Notes: generated by a model from the sequence alone, not told the origin. A stretch of DNA of 25,036 nt from TWA4 sp051879215 (GCA_051879215.1 JBJELP010000295.1:1-25036); one strand, 5' to 3'; positions 15,763 to 23,970 are shown, counted from the stretch's first letter. Numbers and translations are program-made.

Positions 15763-16515
15763 TTATTTTATGGTCAGCATAACCGGACAATGATCCGAAC
15801 CCATAATATCGGTCAGGATTTCCGCATCCTCCAGACGATCCTTCAGACTTTCCGATACACAGAAATAGTCAATACGCCAGCCGGCATTCTTCTTGCGGGC
15901 GCTGAACCGGTAACTCCACCAGGAATAAATTCCTTCTTTGTCCGGATAGAAGTAGCGGAAGGTGTCAATAAATCCTGCTTCTTTCAGTTCGCCGAATTTT
16001 GCTCTTTCTTCATCGGAGAATCCTGCATTTTTACGATTGGTTTTGGGATTTTTCAGGTCAATTTCGGCATAGGCCACATTTAGATCCCCACAGAAAATGA
16101 CCGGTTTGGTTTCTTCCAGTTTCTTCAGATATGCACGGAAATCATCTTCCCACTGCATACGATAATCCAATCTCTTCAACCCATCCTGTGAATTGGGAGT
16201 ATAGCAGGTAACCAGATAGAATTCTTCATACTCCGCTGTAATCAGACGCCCTTCTTTATCATGTTCTTCGATTCCCATACCGTAACGAACCGAAAGGGGT
16301 TCCTGCTTTGTAAAAACAGCTGTCCCGGAATATCCCTTTTTCTCCGCATAATTCCAGTACTGGTGATATCCGGGCAGATCCAGATCAATCTGTCCTTCCT
16401 GCAGTTTACTTTCCTGAATACAGAAAATATCTGCATCTATTTCTTTAAAAAAATCCAGAAAGCCTTTGGTAACACAGGCACGAAGGCCATTTACATTCCA
16501 CGAAATCATCTTCAT
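15763..16515 (-). CDS. xth: Exodeoxyribonuclease III family protein
   Basis: This AP endonuclease and 3'-5' exonuclease acts in base excision repair. The 250-residue product has the family motifs in order: SWNVNGLRA, IFCIQESKLQ (metal-binding Glu), TCYTPNSQ, FCGDLNVAY, WRIDYFCVS and the C-terminal GSDHCPVML (catalytic Asp-His). The start is the ATG at 16515, with AGAGG eight bases upstream. The open frame continues to 16704 without family similarity. The stop abuts the repeat at 15573-15762. Confidence 0.95.
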   Translation of the reverse strand: MKMISWNVNGLRACVTKGFLDFFKEIDADIFCIQESKLQEGQIDLDLPGYHQYWNYAEKKGYSGTAVFTKQEPLSVRYGMGIEEHDKEGRLITAEYEEFYLVTCYTPNSQDGLKRLDYRMQWEDDFRAYLKKLEETKPVIFCGDLNVAYAEIDLKNPKTNRKNAGFSDEERAKFGELKEAGFIDTFRYFYPDKEGIYSWWSYRFSARKKNAGWRIDYFCVSESLKDRLEDAEILTDIMGSDHCPVMLTIK

Positions 16516-16617
16516 ATTCATATCCTCTTTTCTACATATTTCAAATCGACGCTTACAGAGATTCAGCGCCGGATTCGGTTTGCAAAGCAAACATTTTTCT
16601 GTAACTGTCAGGTTATC

Positions 16618-16647
16618 AGTATACCATATCAGGCTGCACTTTGTCAT
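16618..16647 (-). promoter_or_regulatory. Candidate sigma-A promoter for xth
   Basis: ATGACA (16647-16642), an 18-base spacer and TATACT (16623-16618) on the minus strand, followed by a leader of about 95 bases. The leader contains the hairpin GTTTGC/GCAAAC near 16579-16593. Confidence 0.55.
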
Positions 16648-16677
16648 GCAGCGATTCAGCCAGGGTATTATGAATAT

Positions 16678-16692
16678 CTGCTGAATAGTTAC
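16678..16692. repeat. Solo copy of the terminal repeat of the 146-bp element
   Basis: CTGCTGAATAGTTAC is a 15-base exact match to the right terminal inverted repeat at 5892-5906. A degenerate opposite end (GTAACTGTCAG) occurs near 16601-16611. This could be a decayed or shorter copy of the same element between xth and thrS. Confidence 0.55.
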
Positions 16693-16745
16693 TGGAACAA
16701 TCAATCAGTGCTGGATTGCCATATTCTTAAAATACGAATTAGCAT

Positions 16746-16774
16746 TTGACATTTTCCCTCTGTAAGCGTATACT
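16746..16774 (+). promoter_or_regulatory. Sigma-A promoter for thrS
   Basis: A perfect TTGACA (16746-16751), a 17-base spacer and TATACT (16769-16774). Transcription would start near 16781, at the 5' edge of the T-box leader. Confidence 0.85.
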
Positions 16775-16780
16775 AATGGC

Positions 16781-17008
16781 TAAGGCTATAAAAGAGAAGC
16801 CTTACCGTATACGGGCTGTTTCAGAGAATGGTGCCATGGCTGCAAGCATCATACAGTCAGCGGAACAGGTACCCTCTCTTTTGCCGTATTACGAGAAAGC
16901 AAGTAATACCGTCTTTCCCTCGTTACGGGATTCTGAGTGAAAATCAAGGTGGAACCGTGTATATGCACCCTTGGACGATATCTGTCGTTCAGCGGTGCTT
17001 TTATTTTT
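16781..17008 (+). promoter_or_regulatory. T-box leader (threonine) of thrS
   Basis: T-box RNAs bind uncharged tRNA and allow read-through into the synthetase gene when the amino acid is scarce. The hallmark AAGGTGGAACCGTG lies at 16946-16959. Stem I closes with AAAAGAGA (16790-16797) and TCTCTTTT (16875-16882). Just inside that helix is ACC (16871-16873), a threonine codon in the specifier position. The T-box is followed by a terminator that competes with the antiterminator. The specifier call is inferred from position; the T-box itself is clear. Confidence 0.9.
16965..17008 (+). terminator. Regulated terminator of the thrS T-box
   Basis: GCACC (16965-16969) pairs with GGTGC (16994-16998). 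The inner GACGA/TCGTT extends the stem. A T-rich run (16999-17008) follows. The 5' arm overlaps the CACCCTT that pairs with the T-box AAGGTG in the antiterminator. Confidence 0.85.
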
Positions 17009-17089
17009 GCATTGGTTACATCCATTCATATCCGGGTGTCAGATGAATCCGGCACCTTTATCATATTATTTTGCAGAAGGAGATTTACC

Positions 17090-18856
17090 ATGAAAGTAAT
17101 GTTTAATGACGGAACCGTCGGAGAATGTGCTCCCGAAGAAGAGCTGCATATCATCCGCCACACAGCTGCTCATATCATGGCACAGGCAATCAAACGTCTG
17201 TACCCCCATGCAGATTTTGCATACGGACCTGCCACTGACAATGGCTTCTACTATGATGTAGATCTGGGCGATACCAAATTATCCGATGAGGATCTGGCCA
17301 ATATCGAAAAAGAGATGAAGAAGATCTGCAAGGAGAATCTTCCCATCAAATCCTTTGTGCTTCCCAGAGAAGAAGCGAAGAAACTGATGCAGGAACGCAA
17401 TGAAGTATACAAACTGGAGCATATTGATGATCTGGGAGAAGATGCAACCCTCAGCTTCTATCAGCAGGGTGAATATATTGATATGTGTCTTGGACCGCAT
17501 CTGTGCTACACCAAAGCTCTGAAGGCATTCAAGATCACACAGCAGTCCGGCGCTTACTGGAAAGGTGATAAGAACAACAAAATGCTGACCCGTATCAATG
17601 GTACCGCATTTGCCACAAAGGATGAACTGGAAGCACATATGAAGCTTCTGGAAGAGGCTGCAAAGCGTGACCATCGTAAGATCGGCAAGGAAATGGGACT
17701 GTTCATGATCTGTGACGAAGGCCCCGGATTCCCCTTCATTCTTCCCAAGGGTATGGCTCTGAAGAATGCCCTGATCGATTACTGGAGAGATATCCATACC
17801 AGAGAAAACTATGTGGAAGTATCCACTCCTCTGATCATGAACCGCCGTCTGTGGGAAACCAGCGGTCACTGGGATCACTATAAAGACAATATGTACAGCA
17901 CCAAAATTGATGAGGAAGATTACTGTATCAAGCCCATGAACTGCCCCGGCGGTGTTATGGTTTATGCCAGCCAGCCCCATTCCTATCGTGAACTGCCCAT
18001 GAGAGTCGGTGAACTGGGTATTGTACACAGACACGAAATGAAGGGTGCCCTTCACGGACTGTTCCGAGTTCGCTGCTTCACACAGGACGATGCCCATATT
18101 TTCATGCGCAAAGACCAGATTACCAACGAAATCATGAACGTTGTTCATCTGATCAATGAAGTATATGAAAAATTCGGTTTCAAGTATTTCATCGAACTGT
18201 CCACCAGACCGGAAGATTCCATGGGTTCTGATGAGGACTGGGAAGCAGCTACCAACGGTCTGAAGGGTGCTCTGGAACAGCTGGGTCTGCCTTACATCAT
18301 CAATGAAGGTGACGGCGCATTCTACGGTCCCAAGATCGACTTCCATCTGGAAGACTGTCTGGGCAGAACATGGCAGTGCGGTACCATCCAGCTTGACTTC
18401 CAGATGCCTCTGAATTTCAATCTGGAATACACCGATGAAAATGGTCAGAAACAGCGTCCGATCATGATTCATCGTGTATGCTTTGGTTCCATTGAACGTT
18501 TCATCGGTATCGTAACCGAACACTATGCCGGTAAATTCCCCGCATGGCTGGCTCCTGTACAGGTTAAGGTTATGCCCGTATCTGAAAAGTCCAATGAATA
18601 CGCTACCAAAGTTTACGAAGCTCTGCGTGCTGCCAAGATCCGTACCGAACTGGATACTCGTGATGAAAAGATCGGTTATAAGATCCGTGAAGCGCAGCAG
18701 GTGGGCCGTGTGCCTTATATGCTGGTTCTGGGTGCCAAGGAAGTGGAAACTAATACCATTACCGTACGTAACCGTGATACAGCAGAATCCACCAACATGA
18801 CTCTGGATGAATTTATTGCAAAGATCACAAAGGAAATTTCTGAGCGGATTTCATAA
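17090..18856 (+). CDS. thrS: Threonyl-tRNA synthetase, TGS-less form
   Basis: ThrS charges tRNA-Thr and edits mischarged serine. The 588-residue product has the editing-domain HTAAH (His24, His28), the class II catalytic core with MNCPGG (zinc Cys), ELSTRPEDSMG and GPKIDFHLED, and the C-terminal anticodon-binding domain. Most bacterial ThrS proteins are about 640 residues and start with a 60-residue TGS domain. Here only about 20 residues (MKVMFNDGTVGE...) precede the editing domain. The ATG at 17090 has AGAAGGAG upstream. The open frame back to 16937 runs through the T-box and is not coding. Regulation is by the T-box upstream. Confidence 0.96.
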   Translation: MKVMFNDGTVGECAPEEELHIIRHTAAHIMAQAIKRLYPHADFAYGPATDNGFYYDVDLGDTKLSDEDLANIEKEMKKICKENLPIKSFVLPREEAKKLMQERNEVYKLEHIDDLGEDATLSFYQQGEYIDMCLGPHLCYTKALKAFKITQQSGAYWKGDKNNKMLTRINGTAFATKDELEAHMKLLEEAAKRDHRKIGKEMGLFMICDEGPGFPFILPKGMALKNALIDYWRDIHTRENYVEVSTPLIMNRRLWETSGHWDHYKDNMYSTKIDEEDYCIKPMNCPGGVMVYASQPHSYRELPMRVGELGIVHRHEMKGALHGLFRVRCFTQDDAHIFMRKDQITNEIMNVVHLINEVYEKFGFKYFIELSTRPEDSMGSDEDWEAATNGLKGALEQLGLPYIINEGDGAFYGPKIDFHLEDCLGRTWQCGTIQLDFQMPLNFNLEYTDENGQKQRPIMIHRVCFGSIERFIGIVTEHYAGKFPAWLAPVQVKVMPVSEKSNEYATKVYEALRAAKIRTELDTRDEKIGYKIREAQQVGRVPYMLVLGAKEVETNTITVRNRDTAESTNMTLDEFIAKITKEISERIS

Positions 18857-18880
18857 GTCGGTTTTTCAGAATATGTTCAA

Positions 18881-18920
18881 AAACGGCTGCCGGGTAAAAC
18901 CCGACAGCCGTTTCTTTTAT
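18881..18920. terminator. Terminator after thrS, probably bidirectional
   Basis: AAACGGCTG-CGGG pairs with CCCG-CAGCCGTTT, with one mismatch and a TAAAA loop, followed by TTTCTTTT on the plus strand. On the minus strand the stem is followed by TTTTTG, so it can also end the convergent SEC-C gene. Confidence 0.88.
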
Positions 18921-18993
18921 TTCAGGCTATTCCATAGCTGCTTTCCGACCGTGTGCAGTCTCTGCTTTCTGATGATTCTTCGGATCTCTCTGT

Positions 18994-20289
18994 TTATCTT
19001 CCGCAGCACTTCTTATATTTCTTTCCGGATCCGCAGGGGCAGGGATCATTTCGTCCCACTTTGGGCTGCATGCGTTTATAGGAATTGTTTCCTTCCGATA
19101 TATATACCGGTGCTTTGCTGGACCGAGTCACATCTTTGTAAGCCACCGTCAATGCCTGTTCCAGCTGTGTCTTTGACATGCCCTGGGTATATTTCTGAAG
19201 GGCTTCCACCGTTTTCTTTGCAACAACGGCAGGATTTGCCATGATTTCATCCATGGAATCTCTGACCAAAGCCCATGAATGAGGATATGTTTTTCTGACA
19301 TACATGAATTCATCCTTGTGATCTTCATAATACTGACACACATACCATTCATAATTCAAAATAGCTGCATCGATGTTGTCTTTTTCCTTCTGTGACAGAT
19401 TACCTGAAAATGTACGGTCAAAAAAGGCCGTCAGATAACCTTCCAGAAGAGCATTTATCTGATGATCTTCATGGAACAGATAGGATTCCATGGATGCGTA
19501 TGCAGACTCCAGTGTCTTCACATAATTTTCTTCTTTCAGAAAACCGCAGGCAGTGATATATTCCAGCAGTTCAGCAAAGTAAGGGCGATACCATTTTTTT
19601 GTCAGATGTTCGCAGAAGAAAACCAGGGCAGCTGCCACTTTTCTCTGACCTTCATCATCCATATCAATATGAGCCAGATATCGATAATACATCTTCATAT
19701 CTTCTGCCAGTTTGCCCGGATCTTCCTTGATATCATGCTCCAGCAGATTCCGGAATACCCGGTCTAACATTTCACCGCCGATGGGGAAGGTCCCCTTTTC
19801 CCATGCCAGAATCTCTTCCCGCATAATTTCAGCTGCCTTTTCTTTGCAGTCCAATTTCATCAGGGAATCGGCATATGCATTCAGGAAATCCGGACGATAG
19901 TTCGGGCGGCTGTGCAGAATTTCAAAATTTTCCACGGCCTTTTTATAATTTTCCTGTGCATAGAAGGAAAGTGCCAGATACAGTCTGGCTTCTTCATCAT
20001 CCGGCCATACTTCTGTCACATCCCAGAAAGTAATCTGTGCCATGGGCATGACATCCTGTTCAAAATAGCTTTTGCCCAGCAGCATCTGAATTTCCCTGGA
20101 AGTGGGTTCCACCTTCAGTATTTCCTGACATACCTTTGTCAGATTTTCATAATCCCCGTTCTGCTCATACTCATATGCTTTTTTTACCAGGGGATGAACT
20201 TCTTTTGGAAGACCGGCAATCACATCACCCACGGTACGTGTTTCCGTTCCCTTTCCCAGTTCAATATTGTCCTTAGTTAAAAAATCCAT
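18994..20289 (-). CDS. SEC-C motif protein with TPR-like helical repeats
   Basis: The 431-residue protein ends with a SEC-C zinc-binding motif (RNDPCPCGSGKKYKKCC), as found at the C-terminus of SecA and of many uncharacterised proteins. The N-terminal half looks like TPR helices (LVKKAYEYEQNGDYENLTKV, ILKVEPTSREIQMLLGKSYFE, LSFYAQENYKKAVENFEIL). The middle is helical and Tyr/Glu-rich without a recognised domain. It has no signal peptide or membrane helix. The ATG at 20289 has AAGGAG nine bases upstream. The frame opens further to 20364, but a good promoter overlaps that extension, so the shorter form is favoured. The function is unknown; a role in protein quality control or secretion is only a guess. 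Confidence 0.85.
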   Translation of the reverse strand: MDFLTKDNIELGKGTETRTVGDVIAGLPKEVHPLVKKAYEYEQNGDYENLTKVCQEILKVEPTSREIQMLLGKSYFEQDVMPMAQITFWDVTEVWPDDEEARLYLALSFYAQENYKKAVENFEILHSRPNYRPDFLNAYADSLMKLDCKEKAAEIMREEILAWEKGTFPIGGEMLDRVFRNLLEHDIKEDPGKLAEDMKMYYRYLAHIDMDDEGQRKVAAALVFFCEHLTKKWYRPYFAELLEYITACGFLKEENYVKTLESAYASMESYLFHEDHQINALLEGYLTAFFDRTFSGNLSQKEKDNIDAAILNYEWYVCQYYEDHKDEFMYVRKTYPHSWALVRDSMDEIMANPAVVAKKTVEALQKYTQGMSKTQLEQALTVAYKDVTRSSKAPVYISEGNNSYKRMQPKVGRNDPCPCGSGKKYKKCCGR

Positions 20290-20335
20290 TTTGCTATACT
20301 CCTTCATTTCTCCGTTTTCATACGATTTTATTATC

Positions 20336-20364
20336 ATTTTACCGTATTGCTCTCTGATTTGCAA
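20336..20364 (-). promoter_or_regulatory. Sigma-A promoter for the SEC-C gene
   Basis: TTGCAA (20364-20359), a 17-base spacer and TAAAAT (20341-20336) on the minus strand. Transcription would begin near 20329, which rules out a start codon at 20364 from this promoter. Confidence 0.65.
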
Positions 20365-20416
20365 TTCCTTTCCGCCGCAGGAGAACCATTGTCATTCCCT
20401 TTAGAAACGTGTACAA

Positions 20417-20479
20417 AAGCCAGTACAGATATATCCACGATTCGGGTTTCGTACCCGTGGTAGATATACTGACTGGCTT
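20417..20479. other. Long 63-base hairpin without a full T run
   Basis: AAGCCAGT (20417-20424) pairs with ACTGGCTT (20472-20479). CAG/CTG, ATAT/ATAT and CCACG/CGTGG continue the stem, and GGGT/ACCC caps it around TTCG. It lies between the operon terminator at 20486-20527 and the SEC-C promoter. On the minus strand only TTTT follows, so it may be a backup terminator or a separate palindromic element. Confidence 0.6.
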
Positions 20480-20485
20480 GAAGTG

Positions 20486-20527
20486 AAAAAGGGACTGCAC
20501 ACTAATGAAAATCAGTGCGACAGCCCC
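20486..20527 (-). terminator. Terminator of the glp-type operon
   Basis: On the minus strand, GGGGCTGTCGCACT pairs with AGTGTGCAGTCCC (minor mismatches), with a loop around TTTTC, followed by TTTTT. It begins 27 bases after the DUF1667 stop. Confidence 0.88.
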
Positions 20528-20553
20528 ATTTCATTTACCGAAAGGTATTATTA

Positions 20554-20910
20554 TTATGCATTCTTTGTGGCAATGATATCCACACCGGTTCCTGCCACAT
20601 TGGCAAGGATTACATCACCGATATGTACCGGTGCCTGTACCGTAATATCCTTGATTGCTTCCACGCATGCGAAGATCTTGTCCTTCGGAATATCTTCTCT
20701 GGTCTTTACCGATACCATATGTGTCAGTGCACTGCCCGTTACACGTACTGTGGATGTAACGATACGTGTGGGATTGGTCACTTCTTTTCTTGCATATACG
20801 TCACCGCGTTTACAGGTGTTTCCTGCTACGCTTTTTACTTCGTTGCCTTCCATCTCCACTGTCAGAGGACAGCCCATGGGGCAGCCGATACAAATTAATT
20901 CTCTCTTCAT
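20554..20910 (-). CDS. DUF1667 cysteine-motif protein
   Basis: The 118-residue product matches DUF1667, small proteins regularly encoded beside GlpA-like and NAD-linked FAD oxidoreductases in anaerobes. It has CIGCPMGCPL (Cys 7, 10, 14) and a fourth Cys in NTCKRGDVYA, which suggests an iron-sulfur or zinc site. It is probably a redox or structural subunit of the neighbouring dehydrogenase, but its exact role is not established. The start lies six bases after the stop of the preceding oxidoreductase. GGAGGAG lies within the end of that gene, slightly further upstream than usual. Confidence 0.9.
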   Translation of the reverse strand: MKRELICIGCPMGCPLTVEMEGNEVKSVAGNTCKRGDVYARKEVTNPTRIVTSTVRVTGSALTHMVSVKTREDIPKDKIFACVEAIKDITVQAPVHIGDVILANVAGTGVDIIATKNA

Positions 20911-20916
20911 AATCGC

Positions 20917-22191
20917 TTATTTCTCCTCCAGTTTGATTGTGATGGTTTTCAGATCCGGATATTTTTTCAGAACTTCTTTCTCCAGTTTCACGGATTCCAT
21001 TTCGCCGGGAGCCATGATGGCACGTTTCTTGTGGTAGATCCGTTCATCATCCAGATATACTGCCACATAGCGGTTCTGGAAAACATTGCCTACACGGAAA
21101 CGAACGATCATCGTATCATCCATACGATCGGGATTTACAGTTACAGGAACGGTATAACGTACACCGTCTACAGGTACGATCTTTACTTCCTGACCAGCTT
21201 CTGCTTTGGTGCCTTCTGCCAGCTGATTGATGTACTTAACCGCATTGCGGCCTGCTGCTGCTGCTTCTTCGGATACGAAGTCAACCAGATCATGTACATG
21301 CAGTACATTTCCGCAGGCAAATACACCTTCAATGTTGGTTTCCAGGCTTTCATTTACCAGAGGACCGGATGTGATGGGACTCATTTCAACGCCTGCACTT
21401 CTGGACAGTTCGTTTTCAGGAATCAGACCACAGGATAACAGCAGGGTATCACAGGTGTAATGCTCTTCTGTTCCGGGGATCGGCTTGCCTCTGCCATCCA
21501 CTTCAGCGATGGTGATGCCTTCCACACGTTCCTTACCTTCGATATCAACAACGGTATGGCTGAGTTTCAGCGGAATGCCGAAGTCATCCAGACACTGTAC
21601 AATGTTTCTCTTCAGACCGCCGGAATAGGGCATCAGTTCTGCAACAACTTTAACCTTTGCGCCTTCCAGAGTCATACGTCTTGCCATGATCAGACCGATA
21701 TCACCGGAACCGAGGATAACCACTTCACGGCCGGGCATATAGCCTTCCATGTTAACCAGACGCTGTGCAGTACCTGCAGAGAAAATACCTGCGGGACGAT
21801 AACCGGGAATATTCAGAGCACCTCTTGCACGTTCTCTGCAGCCCATGGCCAGGATAACAGCCTTCGCCTGTACCTGGAACATACCGTCTGTACGGTTCAT
21901 GGCAGTAACGACTTTATCTGCGCTGATATCCATAACCATGGTGTTCAGCATATATTCAATATTCAGTTCTTTTACCTGTTCAATAAAACGGCCTGCGTAT
22001 TCGGGACCGGTCAGCTCTTCTTTAAATGTATGCAGACCAAAACCATTATGGATACACTGGTTCAGGATACCGCCCAGTTCCTTATCTCTTTCCAGAATCA
22101 GAATGCTGTCGTTGCCGGCTCTTTTAGCGGATGCAGCAGCAGCAAGTCCGGCAGGACCTCCGCCAACGATTACAATATCATAAAATTTCAT
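20917..22191 (-). CDS. FAD/NAD(P)-dependent oxidoreductase
   Basis: The 424-residue pyridine nucleotide-disulfide-type oxidoreductase has an FAD-binding GGGPAG (residues 10-15), a second nucleotide-binding LGSGDIG near residue 160, and a C-terminal FACGNVLHVHDLVDFVSEEAAAAG segment that contacts FAD. It has no CxxC redox pair like thioredoxin reductase. Proteins of this type next to DUF1667 and a GlpA-like protein are thought to pass electrons between the glycerol-3-phosphate dehydrogenase and NAD(P). The ATG at 22191 has AGGAGG nine bases upstream, 13 bases after the previous stop. The open frame to 22248 overlaps that gene and is not preferred. Confidence 0.9.
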   Translation of the reverse strand: MKFYDIVIVGGGPAGLAAAASAKRAGNDSILILERDKELGGILNQCIHNGFGLHTFKEELTGPEYAGRFIEQVKELNIEYMLNTMVMDISADKVVTAMNRTDGMFQVQAKAVILAMGCRERARGALNIPGYRPAGIFSAGTAQRLVNMEGYMPGREVVILGSGDIGLIMARRMTLEGAKVKVVAELMPYSGGLKRNIVQCLDDFGIPLKLSHTVVDIEGKERVEGITIAEVDGRGKPIPGTEEHYTCDTLLLSCGLIPENELSRSAGVEMSPITSGPLVNESLETNIEGVFACGNVLHVHDLVDFVSEEAAAAGRNAVKYINQLAEGTKAEAGQEVKIVPVDGVRYTVPVTVNPDRMDDTMIVRFRVGNVFQNRYVAVYLDDERIYHKKRAIMAPGEMESVKLEKEVLKKYPDLKTITIKLEEK

Positions 22192-22204
22192 ATCTGCTGT
22201 CCTC

Positions 22205-23644
22205 CTATATTCTGTCCTTGTTGATACCAACAACAATTGCAGATTCACCGCCTGATTTGGTTACATCATACATCGTAAAGCCGGGAACTTCGCGTTCCAG
22301 AATTTCCATGGTTCTGGGGGAGCAGAAACCTGCCTGACAGCGACCCATACCGGCTCTGGTTCTGCGTTTTACGCCGTCCAGAGATCTGGCACCCAGCGGT
22401 CTGTGAATGGCATCCAGGATTTCACCTTCTGTGATCATTTCACACCGGCAGATGATATTGCCGTATGCAGGGTTCTTCTTAATCAGTTCATTTCTTTCTT
22501 CCAGAGACATTTCTTCCGGATTCAGTACGCCCTTACGGGTAGCGATGAAATTGTCTTTTTTGGTCAGTCCCATCTTTTCCTGTAAAATATCAGCCACCAT
22601 AACGCCGATTGCAGGGCTGGCGGTCAGACCGGGTGATTCAATACCTGCACAATCAATAAATCCGGGACAGTCTTCCACTTCACCAATGATGAACTCATGA
22701 CCTTCTTCATGGGCACGGAGACCTGCAAACGATGTGATCACCTGACGCATGGGAATATTCTTAACTGTGATTGCAGACTTGGTAATTGCTTCATCCAGAC
22801 CTTCTCTTGTGGTATTGGTGCCTTCTTTGTTTTCAATATCAACCGCAGTGGGACCAATCAGAAGATTTCCGTGTACAGTGGGAGATACCAGAATACCTTT
22901 ACCCATCTTTGTGGGAAGGGCAAATACGGTATGAGAAACATGAGTACCTGCAGTCTTATCCAGCAGACAGTAGTCACCGCGTCTTGCAATGATGTTGATC
23001 TTCTTTTCGCTTACCATGTTGTGGAACTTGTCAGCATAAACACCTGCGGCATTTACAACATAACGGGCTCTTACATCACCGTTATTGGTGCAGATGGTAA
23101 AACCTTCTTCTTCTTTGCGGATGTCGGTTACTTCTGTGTTGAAACGGAATTCAACGCCGTTTACATATGCATTTTCAGCCATAGCGATGTTCAGGTTGAA
23201 AGGACATACAATACCGCCTGTGGGTGCATACAGAGCAGCCACTGCTTCATCCGAAATATTGGGTTCCATTTCCACCAGTTCTTCACGCTCTACAATGCGA
23301 AGACCTTCCACGCCATTCTTAATACCACGTTCCAGCAATACCTGAAGGCCATCTCTTGTGGATTCATCGGTACAAACAACCAGTGATCCATTCTGTTTGA
23401 AGGGGAAGTCCAGGTCTTTGGACAGCTGCTCCATCATTTTGTTGCCCTGAACATTTAACTTAGCCATCAGGGATCCGTTAGCTGCATCGAAACCAGCATG
23501 TACGATTGCACTGTTCGCTTTGGATGTTCCGCTGCATACGTCTTCTGCTTTTTCCAGGACACAGATCGATGCGTTGTAGCGGGAAAGCTCTCTTGCAGCT
23601 GCCGAGCCGGAAACACCAGCTCCGATAATAACAATATCAAACAT
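22205..23644 (-). CDS. GlpA-like FAD dehydrogenase with BFD [2Fe-2S] domain
   Basis: The 479-residue protein belongs to the DAO/glycerol-3-phosphate dehydrogenase family. The N-terminus binds FAD (IIGAGVSGSAAARELSRY, residues 6-23). The middle has GGIVCPFNLN, VNAAGVYAD and GDYCLLD. Near residue 335 is IDCAGIESPGLTASPAIG. The C-terminal BFD-like domain carries Cys399, Cys401, Cys436 and Cys441, spaced to bind a [2Fe-2S] cluster. The likely reaction is oxidation of glycerol-3-phosphate to dihydroxyacetone phosphate. GAGGAAAG precedes the ATG at 23644. The upstream GlpP gene supports the substrate call, although related enzymes act on 2-hydroxy acids. Confidence 0.88.
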   Translation of the reverse strand: MFDIVIIGAGVSGSAAARELSRYNASICVLEKAEDVCSGTSKANSAIVHAGFDAANGSLMAKLNVQGNKMMEQLSKDLDFPFKQNGSLVVCTDESTRDGLQVLLERGIKNGVEGLRIVEREELVEMEPNISDEAVAALYAPTGGIVCPFNLNIAMAENAYVNGVEFRFNTEVTDIRKEEEGFTICTNNGDVRARYVVNAAGVYADKFHNMVSEKKINIIARRGDYCLLDKTAGTHVSHTVFALPTKMGKGILVSPTVHGNLLIGPTAVDIENKEGTNTTREGLDEAITKSAITVKNIPMRQVITSFAGLRAHEEGHEFIIGEVEDCPGFIDCAGIESPGLTASPAIGVMVADILQEKMGLTKKDNFIATRKGVLNPEEMSLEERNELIKKNPAYGNIICRCEMITEGEILDAIHRPLGARSLDGVKRRTRAGMGRCQAGFCSPRTMEILEREVPGFTMYDVTKSGGESAIVVGINKDRI

Positions 23645-23755
23645 AGTTCTTTCCTCTTTCTACAGTGCAGAATATACACTGTTAGATATATCACGTGATG
23701 GGTTACTTTTTGATATCCATTTTACATCCGAATATCCGGGATGTCGGAAACAAAA

Positions 23756-23785
23756 GGATCTGTCTCCTGATACAGATGGATCACT
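23756..23785 (-). terminator. Possible leader terminator ahead of glpA-like gene
   Basis: On the minus strand, ATCTGT and ACAGAT form a 6-bp stem around an eight-base loop, followed by CCTTTTGTTT. It lies between glpP and the GlpA-like gene, where a GlpP-controlled terminator would be expected. The stem is short, so this is tentative. Confidence 0.3.
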
Positions 23786-23862
23786 CCGCGTTTTGCGGAT
23801 CCCGGAGTCATGTATTGTCATGAAAGCATACGATACATGCCATATTGTCCCCTGTATCATAT
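23783..23862. repeat. Hairpin-chain intergenic repeat, copy B
   Basis: This segment aligns at roughly 70% with the right half of the repeat at 15573-15762. Shared blocks include GTTTTGCGG, TCCC, AGTCATG, TCATG, AGCAT and GTATCATAT. The stem ACTCC/GGAGT replaces ACTTT/AAAGT of copy A. The next hairpin (23809-23839, CATGTAT/ATACATG) replaces GTCATGCT/AGCATGAC. It fills much of the 326-base gap between glpP and the GlpA-like gene. The rest of that gap holds a CATCC/GGATG stem near 23727-23744 and an ACAGTG/CACTGT hairpin at 23662-23682, just before the ribosome site. Confidence 0.65.
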
Positions 23863-23970
23863 AAAAAGGGTATACCTGAATAACCTGCAGCATCTCTCCT
23901 GATCTCTTATCCGCAGATTTGGGCATAACCATATTAACAATGTAAAATCCGTGTGCAGCTTTGGGGAAAA

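Noticed and set aside
16516..16704. N-terminal extension of the exonuclease III gene
   Set aside because: No similarity to the family; the extension crosses the predicted xth promoter and repeat remnants.
16937..17089. N-terminal extension of thrS from the upstream ATG
   Set aside because: It translates the T-box and its terminator; the ATG at 17090 has a strong ribosome site and begins the conserved protein.
17279..18523. Long minus-strand open frame of 414 codons opposite thrS
   Set aside because: It is antisense to a clear ThrS, has a low-complexity Phe/His/Gln-rich composition and no family resemblance.
21460..23386. Plus-strand open frames (21460-22224 and 22697-23386) opposite the two FAD oxidoreductases
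   Set aside because: Both lie antisense to well-supported genes and have shadow-like composition.
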